Notes: generated by a model from the sequence alone, not told the origin. A stretch of DNA of 9,075 bases from Pirellulales bacterium (GCA_025924495.1 JAICIG010000328.1:1-9075), one strand, 5' to 3'. Shown: positions 1 to 5,835, counted from the first letter of the stretch. Program-made: numbers and translations.

Positions 1-130
1 GGTGTCAAATGGCAAAAGAGGTATTTTCGAATACTGAAGAAGGTTGATGGTAAATATTATCTCGTCTATGGAAAAGATGTAAGTACACGAACTAGTGCTT
101 TCTTAGAATCCACTAGACCCATCACGCGAT
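1..130 (+). other. AT-rich left edge with an open, unidentified reading frame
   Basis: The first 120 bases are about 37% GC, much lower than the rest of the window, and composition rises sharply between about 115 and 140. Frame 1 is open from base 1 and reads GVKWQKRYFRILKKVDGKYY followed by LVYGKDV, which looks protein-like, with basic and aromatic residues and AT-ending codons. No stop occurs in this frame until about 792, deep inside the opposite-strand ATP-grasp gene. Either a gene from the left is truncated here by a rearrangement, or the open frame is chance. Frames 2 and 3 both stop within 45 bases. I do not recognise the peptide. Confidence 0.3.
92..116. repeat. 6-bp inverted repeat at the composition boundary
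   Basis: CTAGTG at 92-97 and CACTAG at 111-116 are perfect inverted arms around a 13-nt loop. The element sits where the AT-rich segment gives way to GC-rich sequence, about 80 bases past the stop of the ATP-grasp gene. No T-tract follows on either strand, so it is at best a weak 3'-end structure. Chance cannot be excluded at this length. Confidence 0.25.
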
Positions 131-195
131 TTATGAGATTCTGCTGGAGACCAAGTCGGATCTCCCCGGCGACTGGAAGCGATCGTAACGATTGC

Positions 196-1671
196 TCAAG
201 CCGATCGTGCGGGTTCGGCAGGGCCGACCAGCTTGGCGGGCGGCCGGCCGATAAGAATTCCGCACATGCCGCCGCGCTGGGCCACGTTGACGACCTGCTT
301 CTGCGACGCCCGGCCGACGATGCCCAGCCCATACCGCGTCGGCGCAAAGCCCATGACGGTGTGGAACGGTTCGACATGGACTTCCCCCGCCGTGCTGACG
401 ACGGGAAATTCGCCGGCGGGAATTCCCGCCAAGCGCTGCACGACCCACGCCTCGGGATCCTCCAAGGCGACGCTCAGCAAGCGGTCCCATTCGGCTTGCG
501 TCAGCCCGTGGCCCACGTAAACACGATCGCCGCCGTAAGACCGGTTAGGCTTCAGCACCAAACGCTCGTGATCTCGTCGAGCAAAATCGACCAGGTTGCC
601 TCGCTCGCCATGCGGCAGCGTCGTTTCGCGATTGGCCAGCAATCGCGTCCAGAGAATATGGCGGCGAAAAATCTGCCGCTCGTCGCTATTGAAGAAGCGT
701 TCGGTGAACCTAGCGTTCGTCAGCAGTTCCCAGCAACTCTTGTGGTCGAAGTCGCCCGCCGCCGACGAAATGATGCGGTTCTGGCGAAATAGTTCTCGCA
801 CCGGCTTGATATTTACGCCCGTCGTTTCCAGCGTCAGCAAGTCGCGGATCTCGTAATCGCGATAGGCGATATCGATCTTCGTATTCTCGTACCAGACTTC
901 GCCGTCGTTGATATACAGCTCGGCGGGGTCTGCGTGAACCACAGTCATGCCGTGGCGCTCTTGGAAATACTGGGCTAACGGCGCCTGCTCGCTCGGTCCT
1001 TCGTCGGCGTATTTCGGCTCGACGAAACAAATGTTGCGACCGCGACGGTCGATGGCTTCCAAATGGTCGAGCACCTCTTGAATGAAGAGCTCGCGCAGAT
1101 CCTGGCCGGCTTCCATCCGCAATTGCGGATCGCGAGCAGTCAGCTCGGGAACGACGACCTCCAGCAACATCTGTTCGCAGGTGGGCCCAAGATGGATTCC
1201 GCCCACGCCGCACAAGTTCGGCTCGAAGAACTTGAGCGACTCTTTCCACGTGGGACTGGTAAATTCGGCCATGGCGTCCAACCGGCCGAAGACCGGGTTC
1301 GCGTCGTGCTGACTTGGTCCCCAACTGTCCCTCAGCCACTGCTCTTCGGCGGCCGACAGCGGCACCACCTGGCGGACTTCCGGGTCTTGAAGATACATCT
1401 CGGCGATGCGCTTCAGGGCATTGATAATCGTCAGAGAGACGAAGTGCAGGTAAGCCAACTGGTCAGGCATCACGGCGATCGGTCGCAACATGACGCGAAT
1501 CGCCTCGGTTTCGCCGTGACGCGTATAGATTAACTGCCGGCGGAAGGCCTCGAGCTTCATGCGCTCGGTGAGTTCCACGATCTTGTCATCCGACAAGCCG
1601 TAGAACACCTTTCGCAAGCGTCCTTCGAGATTCAGCCCGCTCAACCCCAGTTCTTCGGCAGGAGTCAGCAT
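196..1671 (-). CDS. Circularly permuted ATP-grasp-like ligase, 491 aa
   Basis: This is a probable ATP-dependent carboxylate-amine ligase fold of the circularly permuted ATP-grasp type (glutathionylspermidine-synthase-like group). The substrate is unknown. About 200 N-terminal residues carry no motif I can name and include a conserved-looking GGIHLG segment near 157-162. KIDIAYRDYEIRDLL (265-279) resembles the 'DvvYRR' motif of permuted ATP-grasps. LVLKPNRSYGGDRVYVG (371-387) is the lysine plus glycine-rich nucleotide loop, with K374 the likely ATP contact. WVVQRL (409-414) matches the hinge, and RASQKQVVNVAQRGG (454-468) matches the terminal metal-binding R/N/GG motif, with N462. The start at 1671 (MLTPAEELGL) is preferred. 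An in-frame ATG at 1815 would overlap the neighbouring gene and add 48 residues of low-quality sequence. No Shine-Dalgarno site precedes 1671. It lies downstream of the alarmone hydrolase on the same strand. The fold call is fairly secure; the reaction is not. Confidence 0.8.
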   Translation of the reverse strand: MLTPAEELGLSGLNLEGRLRKVFYGLSDDKIVELTERMKLEAFRRQLIYTRHGETEAIRVMLRPIAVMPDQLAYLHFVSLTIINALKRIAEMYLQDPEVRQVVPLSAAEEQWLRDSWGPSQHDANPVFGRLDAMAEFTSPTWKESLKFFEPNLCGVGGIHLGPTCEQMLLEVVVPELTARDPQLRMEAGQDLRELFIQEVLDHLEAIDRRGRNICFVEPKYADEGPSEQAPLAQYFQERHGMTVVHADPAELYINDGEVWYENTKIDIAYRDYEIRDLLTLETTGVNIKPVRELFRQNRIISSAAGDFDHKSCWELLTNARFTERFFNSDERQIFRRHILWTRLLANRETTLPHGERGNLVDFARRDHERLVLKPNRSYGGDRVYVGHGLTQAEWDRLLSVALEDPEAWVVQRLAGIPAGEFPVVSTAGEVHVEPFHTVMGFAPTRYGLGIVGRASQKQVVNVAQRGGMCGILIGRPPAKLVGPAEPARSA

Positions 1672-1685
1672 CGGCGACGGTTCCC

Positions 1686-1720
1686 GGCAAAAAGGAAAGG
1701 CGGCGAAGGCAACGCCGCCT
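1686..1720 (-). terminator. Terminator-like hairpin between alarmone hydrolase and ATP-grasp gene
   Basis: Read on the minus strand, AGGCGGCG (1720-1713) pairs perfectly with CGCCGCCT (1705-1698) around a 7-nt loop, TTGCCTT. It is followed by TTCC and then TTTTT. This has the form of an intrinsic terminator 43 bases after the stop of the upstream HD gene. It ends only about 15 bases before the ATG of the ATP-grasp gene, so it could also work as an attenuator in that gene's leader. Confidence 0.5.
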
Positions 1721-1762
1721 CGCCACACTACTAATTCTACTACAATCCTTGCCTGGTTGCGT

Positions 1763-2317
1763 TCAGCGCCGGTCGTCAAATCCGTTCTGCTGTGCGGCCT
1801 TCTCGATTTGACCATTTACCAAATCGAGCACATGTCGCCACTTTTGCGGAAACTTGGGAGAGAATCTAGCGATAAGCTCCCGAGCCTTATTGATGTGCTT
1901 TTCGCGAGCCGCCTCCGTCAATGAGGCGGAATCGGAAAGGTTGTCGTAGACGTCGCCCAACTTGCACAACTGCACTTCAAGGGGCGCATCAATCAGCCGG
2001 TGCAAGTACTCCGCCTCGCGCTCGTCCTCTGGCAAGCGTTTGTCCTTGGACAAGGCCGCCACACAATCTGCGACACGGGCGCCAAACCGCTCGCTCAAAT
2101 CATCATGATCGGTGCGAGTGTCTTCGATGACGTCGTGCAACACGGCCGCGGCCAGCACATCGCGATCCGTTACGCCAAACTCCGTGGCCAGGATCGCCAT
2201 TACGCGCATGGGGTGGGCCGCATAAGGCGTCTGGCCGTCCTTTCGCAGGTGGCCTTGATGCGCGCGGGCGGCGAAGGAGATGGCTTCGGACATCCGCTGA
2301 GCGTCTGATTGGTTCAT
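1763..2317 (-). CDS. Small alarmone hydrolase, MESH1/RelA-SpoT HD domain, 184 aa
   Basis: This is a stand-alone hydrolase domain of the RelA/SpoT homologue family, expected to remove pyrophosphate from (p)ppGpp with Mn2+ in the cytosol. HD motifs appear in order: AHQGHLRKDGQTPYAAHP (19-36, H35), LHDVIEDT (60-67, H61, D62, E65, D66) and KLGDVYDN (119-126, D122, N126). The positions of H35, H61, D62 and D122 match the metal ligands I recall for human MESH1, and the length is close to that protein. There is no synthetase, TGS or ACT domain, so it is hydrolase-only. The start is supported by GAGGGA about 5 bases before the ATG. The enzyme might also act on other pyrophosphorylated or phosphorylated nucleotides; MESH1 itself is reported to hydrolyse NADPH. 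Its promoter lies in the divergent region to its right, and the ATP-grasp gene follows 91 bases downstream. Confidence 0.88.
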   Translation of the reverse strand: MNQSDAQRMSEAISFAARAHQGHLRKDGQTPYAAHPMRVMAILATEFGVTDRDVLAAAVLHDVIEDTRTDHDDLSERFGARVADCVAALSKDKRLPEDEREAEYLHRLIDAPLEVQLCKLGDVYDNLSDSASLTEAAREKHINKARELIARFSPKFPQKWRHVLDLVNGQIEKAAQQNGFDDRR

Positions 2318-2319
2318 CG

Positions 2320-2325
2320 TCCCTC
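2320..2325 (-). promoter_or_regulatory. Shine-Dalgarno site of the alarmone hydrolase
   Basis: GAGGGA on the minus strand lies five to six bases before the ATG at 2317. It is the clearest ribosome-binding site in the window and fixes this start codon. Confidence 0.65.
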
Positions 2326-2381
2326 AACTCCGTTTGTTGGTTTAATATTCCTTAATCGCTTGCCCTCTGTCTCGGACTAAC

Positions 2382-2391
2382 GAACATGTTC
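2382..2391. promoter_or_regulatory. 10-bp palindrome GAACATGTTC, possible operator
   Basis: GAACATGTTC is a perfect 10-bp palindrome about 65 bases upstream of the alarmone hydrolase start, in a divergent promoter region. It could be a repressor or activator site. Its right half continues into GTTCAACG (2388-2395), which recurs inverted as CGTTGAAC at 2454-2461. No regulator can be named from the sequence. Confidence 0.35.
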
Positions 2392-2429
2392 AACGTCTAA
2401 ACCTCGCCGGGAGCGGTCCCACGCTGCCG

Positions 2430-2527
2430 GCTCGCGCGGCGGAAACATGCGAGCGTTGAACGACGCGCAGTTTTGGGCGCCGCCTTGCATCCTTCGGCAG
2501 ACGCCCGACGGCCGCTCCTTGCCGTCG
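2430..2527. repeat. Cluster of three GC-rich hairpins in divergent spacer
   Basis: Three stem-loops follow one another. GCTCGC (2430-2435) pairs with GCGAGC (2449-2454). GGGCG (2475-2479) pairs with CGCCC (2502-2506) and contains an inner GCC/GGC pairing. CGACGGC (2506-2512) pairs with GCCGTCG (2521-2527) around an 8-nt loop. No run of T follows on either strand, so they are not typical terminators. The 292-bp spacer 2318-2609 holds no credible gene. These structures could be a small RNA, a leader of the leftward gene, or an extragenic repeat. Confidence 0.35.
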
Positions 2528-2560
2528 CCTCGATGTCCGAGTCGCTGACTTATTAGGCGG

Positions 2561-2566
2561 TATAAT
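2561..2566 (+). promoter_or_regulatory. Perfect -10 box TATAAT for the HAD gene
   Basis: TATAAT lies 43 bases before the HAD gene start, which would give a 5' leader of about 35 nt. No good -35 box is found at the usual distance; CTGACT at 2545-2550 is only 10 bases away. The box sits inside an imperfect palindrome, GGCG(G)TAT-A-ATACGCC (2556-2571), which could be an operator overlapping the promoter. Confidence 0.4.
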
Positions 2567-2609
2567 ACGCCGGCCCGACGAACTCCTGCATTATTGTAAC
2601 GGAAAACTC

Positions 2610-3293
2610 ATGGCCGCCAATTTGGTCCACGCCTCAAATAAGGGCGTCATCTTCGATGTCGACGGCGTGCTCGTCGATTCTTATCGATCGCATTTCCGCA
2701 GTTGGCAAATTGCAGCGGCCGAACAGGGTTTGGAAATCACCGAGTCGCAGTTTCGCGAAACGTTCGGGCGCAAGAGCCGTGAAACCATCCTCGATCGCTG
2801 GGGAGACAGACTCGGCGATTCGCAAGTCGAGGCTTTCGAGCGCCGCAAAGAAGCCGCCAATCGTGAGTTGGTCGCTCAAGATTTTCCTTTGATGGACGGC
2901 GCCGCCGAGTTGCTGAAAGGGTTGGCCGCCGCCGGGTTTGCGCTAGCGATCGCGTCGTCCGGGCCGCCGGAGAATATCCATTTGCTGCTGGATCATCTCC
3001 CCGCTGGCGACGCGTTCTCAGCCATCGTCACAGGCGCCGATGTCTCGCGTGGCAAGCCCGATCCGCAAGTGTTTGTTATCGCCGCCGAGAAGCTGGGCTT
3101 ACCACCTCGCCGTTGCGCCGTCATCGAAGATTCGCCGCCGGGCATCGCCGCCGCGAAAGCAGCTGGCGCGTTGGCAATCGGGCTGGTCAGTACCGGGCAC
3201 ACGCCGGAAAGCGTGGCGGCGGCGGATCACCGCGTCGACTCGCTACGCGAGCTTGCACCGGCGCGAATTCTGCAGTGGCTCGCCGAGCTGTAG
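2610..3293 (+). CDS. HAD-superfamily IA hydrolase, beta-phosphoglucomutase/sugar-phosphatase type, 227 aa
   Basis: This is a cytosolic haloacid-dehalogenase-fold enzyme, probably a phosphatase of a small phosphorylated sugar or a phosphosugar mutase. All four HAD motifs are present. FDVDGVLVDS (15-24) carries nucleophile D16 and acid/base D18. IASSG (114-118) gives the motif II serine. RGKPDP (147-152) gives K149. VIEDSPPGIAAAKAAG (171-186) gives the acidic pair E173/D174. The helical cap lies between motifs I and II, roughly residues 25-95, as in subfamily IA variant 3. Length matches the PgmB/Gph-like group. The ATG at 2610 has a weak GGAAA site five to six bases upstream. It is transcribed divergently from the alarmone hydrolase and converges on fhcA, with 29 bases between the two stops. 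The exact substrate cannot be read from sequence. Confidence 0.88.
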   Translation: MAANLVHASNKGVIFDVDGVLVDSYRSHFRSWQIAAAEQGLEITESQFRETFGRKSRETILDRWGDRLGDSQVEAFERRKEAANRELVAQDFPLMDGAAELLKGLAAAGFALAIASSGPPENIHLLLDHLPAGDAFSAIVTGADVSRGKPDPQVFVIAAEKLGLPPRRCAVIEDSPPGIAAAKAAGALAIGLVSTGHTPESVAAADHRVDSLRELAPARILQWLAEL

Positions 3294-3322
3294 CGTTGCA
3301 GCCGGCAACCAGGCGGCCGATT

Positions 3323-4975
3323 TCATTCACAACTGATTTCCTGTTGTTCATGCAAATACTCGGCGCTGACCGGGTAGTTGCGAAAGCGGACCGAATAGTA
3401 CTTCTCGAACCACTCGGCGATGTCGGGCTCGATGCCCTCATCGTACTCAGGCGCGACATGCAGCGTCTTGCCGTAAACCGGCTCGCGAATTTCGCCCTGC
3501 TCGACGATCACCTGCCCGCCTTTGATCACAAACCGCGGCAGCTCGAACATCGTTTCCTGGTTCTCGTCGGGCGTGTAAATGGTGATGTCGGCATCGGCCC
3601 CAAGGCCTAAGTGGCCTTTGTTCTTTAGACCGAGAATGCGAGCGGGCGCCGCGCGGGTGATGATGCAAATTTCATAGAGCGAATACTGGCGATCGAGGTC
3701 GGCCAACTGGCTGCGCTCGCGCACGGCCGGGTGCACGGTTTTCAGCACATCCTGCCGGTAGGTGCGGTCCATCAGCAGACGCACGATTTGCGGATAGGCC
3801 AGGAACGAGCCGCCGTTCGGATGGTCGGTGCTCATCACCACCCGCCATGGGTCGTTCACCATCAAGTACCATTCCAGCCCGATCGCCCACTGCAAGGCAT
3901 GCACGAGGCTCTTGTTACGGTATTCGATCGGCGCAATGCCGCAGCCCGACTCCATCTCGGTATCGCCGCTGAACCACTTCGACTTATAGACGTTGCTCAG
4001 GTAGTAACCCAGCGGGCCGTCGCCGGTCATGCTGGTCGTCTGGCCGAACAGCACTTGCCCCACATCGACGGTCACGTTCGAGTGTTCGTTGACGTACTCG
4101 GCTAGGGGCTGCACCTTCGAATTGAAGGTATTCTCATCTCCGTCGCCGCCGCCGTAGCTATGAAATTGGATGTGGGTCAGGTGGCCGCGCCGCCCCTCCA
4201 AGGTTCGCATCGTCTCGAGCGTGGTGGTCCAGTTGCCCGGCATTCCGAGCAGGTTTGAGTGGATGTGGATCGGATGGGGCAATTTCAAGTCGTTCGCGGC
4301 ATGTGCGATGCCTTGAATGATCTGCCGAGGCGTCACATCGAACGAGGCGACCTGCTCATCGAGGCTGTGAATGTTGCCCGCCTGTTTGGTTTTCCAGACC
4401 TCGACGCCGCCTGGATTGACCAGCTTGGGAGCATATCCTTTGGCCGATGAGAGCAGCCAGGCGACGAAGGCCTTCAGTCGTTCGGGGTCTTTTTGCTCGA
4501 TCGACCGCATCACGTAATGGTTGTTGCCCATCAGGACGAAAAAGCCCTTGTCGAGGCAAGGCGTATCTTCGAATTCCTCATGAGCATGCCGCGCCGACAG
4601 GGGCGGCACCGCGGCATCGAACGCCGTGGTATAGCCCAGCCCGGCGTACTTGTAGCCGGTGGCAAAAGTGCTGGGCACGCTCCCCATCGTGCCGCTGTGA
4701 GTACGGGCCGTGCGATGGACCGGCGGATCGCGCCGCTTTTCTTCGGGCCGCATCTTGCGGGCCATGTTGACCTTGGGACCGGCAATATGGCAGTGCATAT
4801 CGATCCCGCCCGGCATCACGACCAGCCCCGTGGCGTCGAGGCTCTTATCGGCCCGCGCTCCGGGATCGGTCGGAGCGGTAATGATGCGGCCGTCTTCGAT
4901 CCAGATGTCTCGCACCTGTCCGTCGATGTTGTTGGCGGGATCGTAGACCGTGCCGTTGGAGATTTTGAAGAGCAT
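3323..4975 (-). CDS. fhcA: Formyltransferase/hydrolase complex subunit A (formylmethanofuran dehydrogenase subunit A homologue), 550 aa
   Basis: This is the amidohydrolase-fold subunit of the bacterial formyltransferase/hydrolase complex, which releases formate from the formylated methanofuran-like carrier in H4MPT-linked C1 oxidation. It is homologous to archaeal FwdA/FmdA. The metal site is recognisable: MHCH (60-63, H61 and H63), K184 in KLVNPGG as the likely carboxylated lysine, HIHSN (237-241), HIQFHSYGGG (268-277), and STDHPNGG (382-389) with D384. The C-terminal beta-sandwich typical of amidohydrolases follows (GADADITIYTPDE). Length is normal and the frame is intact. No Shine-Dalgarno site precedes the ATG at 4975, but MLFKISNGTVYDP is the standard N-terminus of the family. 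No fhcB, fhcC or fhcD gene is adjacent, unlike the clustered arrangement in methylotrophic proteobacteria. This fits the scattered C1 genes known in planctomycetes. Confidence 0.93.
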   Translation of the reverse strand: MLFKISNGTVYDPANNIDGQVRDIWIEDGRIITAPTDPGARADKSLDATGLVVMPGGIDMHCHIAGPKVNMARKMRPEEKRRDPPVHRTARTHSGTMGSVPSTFATGYKYAGLGYTTAFDAAVPPLSARHAHEEFEDTPCLDKGFFVLMGNNHYVMRSIEQKDPERLKAFVAWLLSSAKGYAPKLVNPGGVEVWKTKQAGNIHSLDEQVASFDVTPRQIIQGIAHAANDLKLPHPIHIHSNLLGMPGNWTTTLETMRTLEGRRGHLTHIQFHSYGGGDGDENTFNSKVQPLAEYVNEHSNVTVDVGQVLFGQTTSMTGDGPLGYYLSNVYKSKWFSGDTEMESGCGIAPIEYRNKSLVHALQWAIGLEWYLMVNDPWRVVMSTDHPNGGSFLAYPQIVRLLMDRTYRQDVLKTVHPAVRERSQLADLDRQYSLYEICIITRAAPARILGLKNKGHLGLGADADITIYTPDENQETMFELPRFVIKGGQVIVEQGEIREPVYGKTLHVAPEYDEGIEPDIAEWFEKYYSVRFRNYPVSAEYLHEQQEISCE

Positions 4976-4985
4976 CGCGGAAGAA

Positions 4986-5013
4986 GGTCGGAGGTCGGAA
5001 ATCGGAGGTCGGA
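4986..5013. repeat. Four tandem 7-bp repeats (GGTCGGA) in the fhcA leader
   Basis: Starting at 4986, 4993, 5000 and 5007 there are four exact-period heptamers: GGTCGGA, GGTCGGA, AATCGGA and GGTCGGA. A partial unit (CGGA) follows. Equivalently, a 12-bp direct repeat TCGGAGGTCGGA occurs at 4988 and 5002. The array begins 10 bases upstream of the fhcA ATG, so the transcript would carry a pyrimidine-rich heptad series just before the start. From general memory, similar GGTCGGA-type runs are scattered in planctomycete genomes; this was not checked here. Confidence 0.7.
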
Positions 5014-5036
5014 CGGAAACGGCAGTGTGCCAGGCT

Positions 5037-5042
5037 ATTATG
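5037..5042 (-). promoter_or_regulatory. Candidate -10 box of fhcA
   Basis: CATAAT on the minus strand matches the -10 consensus at five of six positions. It would start transcription about 55 bases before the fhcA ATG, just upstream of the heptad repeats. No good -35 box lies at 16-18 bases. A TTGACG at 5079-5084 is too far from it, and pairs only with a poor GACATT at 5057-5062. The call is tentative. Confidence 0.28.
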
Positions 5043-5286
5043 GGGGCGAGTGAACCAATGTCGCCGTTTTGTGGCTGCCGTCAAGGAAGCGGGGCCGGTT
5101 CGGCCCGCCGCGGCTGACAATTCACCGCCGGTTGCCCATGGATGAGCACCCGGCCCGTTTTACGTCGGGAGTCCCCGGCCGAATGCCCGGTTTGGATCTT
5201 GTGAAAGAAAATCCGTATCGCTCGCCACTATCCCACCGCCTGCTCAATGGCCTTCAACCGGCCGACTGATTCCGACCGCCGGCCGC

Positions 5287-5733
5287 TTAAAGAGAAACAG
5301 CCAGCAAGGCGGCTGTCAGGGCTGCGCTGGCGGCCAAGGTGACGGCGCACGAGCAAAAGACTCGCCCCATTGCGCTCCATGACCGCGTGCAGAGCTTGAC
5401 CAGCGGAATAATCGCCGCGGCCATGGTCACGACCAATCCGCCGACGATCAGAGCGATGCCGATCTGCTCGGCGTCAAACCAATGAGGCAGGGCGAACAAG
5501 AACGCCCAGCCCGAGATCAACAGGAACAACGAGACAAGCCGGAACTGCCGGGATTCCGGCCAGGCAAACTCCACTTCCGTCGCTGGACCGGCGTCAGTAA
5601 CCAACAGCAAAGCCGGAGCAGTGGCATCGATAGCGCCCGGTAGAGGCGAAGCGGCTAACAGGTCCGGAGATAAACCGGGCCCCATGATTGCCGGCGGTGA
5701 AACCGCGAACGGCGGTATGCTTTGAACTGCCAC
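5287..5733 (-). CDS. Small predicted membrane protein with three transmembrane helices, 148 aa
   Basis: I do not recognise a family. The first 60 residues are rich in Pro and Ala without charge clusters (MAVQSIPPFAVSPPAIMGPG at the start) and look disordered. Three hydrophobic helices follow at roughly 66-83 (LVSLFLLISGWAFLFALP), 90-112 and 124-147, with a short basic loop near 113-124 (KLCTRSW). The basic loop between the second and third helices would favour a cytoplasmic position there. The start shown is GTG at 5733. An in-frame ATG at 5685 (residue 17) is an alternative, and neither has a well-placed Shine-Dalgarno site. The frame is open in full and a good promoter plus leader lie upstream, which supports a real gene. 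Such small membrane proteins with a Pro-rich N-terminus are common in planctomycetes, but no role can be assigned. Confidence 0.65.
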   Translation of the reverse strand: MAVQSIPPFAVSPPAIMGPGLSPDLLAASPLPGAIDATAPALLLVTDAGPATEVEFAWPESRQFRLVSLFLLISGWAFLFALPHWFDAEQIGIALIVGGLVVTMAAAIIPLVKLCTRSWSAMGRVFCSCAVTLAASAALTAALLAVSL

Positions 5734-5758
5734 CCTGTTTCTAATGCCTCAGAGACCT

Positions 5759-5800
5759 GCTGAGCCCTTCGCTCAGCCGCTGGAACGCCTTCGGTAAGGC
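5759..5800 (-). promoter_or_regulatory. Two-hairpin 5' leader of the small membrane protein gene
   Basis: Two stem-loops lie between the promoter and the GTG start. GCCTT (5787-5791) pairs with AAGGC (5796-5800) around a 4-nt loop. GCTGAGC (5759-5765) pairs with GCTCAGC (5771-5777) around a 5-nt loop. With transcription starting near 5800, the RNA would begin with the first hairpin. No T-run follows on the minus strand, so they are more likely stabilising or regulatory leader structures than a terminator. Confidence 0.4.
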
Positions 5801-5806
5801 TATTGA

Positions 5807-5835
5807 ATTATTAGTCGGAATTCCGCAATTGGCAA
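5807..5835 (-). promoter_or_regulatory. Sigma-70-type promoter of the small membrane protein gene
   Basis: On the minus strand TTGCCA (5835-5830) matches the -35 consensus at five of six positions. It is separated by exactly 17 bases from AATAAT (5812-5807), which matches the -10 consensus at five of six. The predicted start near 5800 lies about 67 bases before the GTG codon. This is the best-formed promoter in the window. Confidence 0.55.

Larger units (their letters stand above)
4976..5286. other. Non-coding spacer upstream of fhcA
   Basis: This 311-bp spacer lies between the fhcA start and the stop of the membrane-protein gene. It holds the heptad array and a candidate fhcA promoter. It also holds a short plus-strand frame (5138-5269, 43 aa) ending in ENPYRSPLSHRLLNGLQPAD. 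That frame lacks supporting length or a ribosome site and is treated as a possible gene remnant. Nothing else convincing is seen. Confidence 0.5.

Noticed and set aside
78..84. TGTAAGT resembling a eukaryotic splice donor in the AT-rich edge
   Set aside because: The gene content is bacterial and a 6-base match is expected by chance in AT-rich DNA; no intron structure is visible.
191..225. GATCG-rich inverted pieces around the ATP-grasp stop codon
   Set aside because: The arms are short or leave no room for a loop, and no T-run follows, so no terminator is called.
133..792. 219-codon plus-strand open frame
   Set aside because: It lies almost entirely antisense to the ATP-grasp gene, has no family motif, and its composition follows the opposite-strand codon pattern. 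Only the part before base 130 is considered separately.
710..1339. 209-codon minus-strand open frame
   Set aside because: It is an Arg/Ser/Gly-rich alternative frame inside the ATP-grasp gene, typical of GC-rich shadow frames.
1672..1815. N-terminal extension of the ATP-grasp gene to an ATG at 1815
   Set aside because: It would overlap the 3' end of the alarmone hydrolase by 53 bases, contains the hairpin, and adds residues with no protein-like pattern; MLTPAEELGL at 1671 is a natural start.
3295..3309. GTTGC/GCAAC hairpin between the convergent HAD and fhcA stops
   Set aside because: Only five base pairs with a 5-nt loop and no T-run on either strand; too weak to call a terminator.
4493..5053. 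186-codon plus-strand open frame over the 5' part of fhcA
   Set aside because: It is antisense to a confidently recognised gene. Its C-terminal RRSEVGNRRSDG is simply the translation of the heptad repeat.
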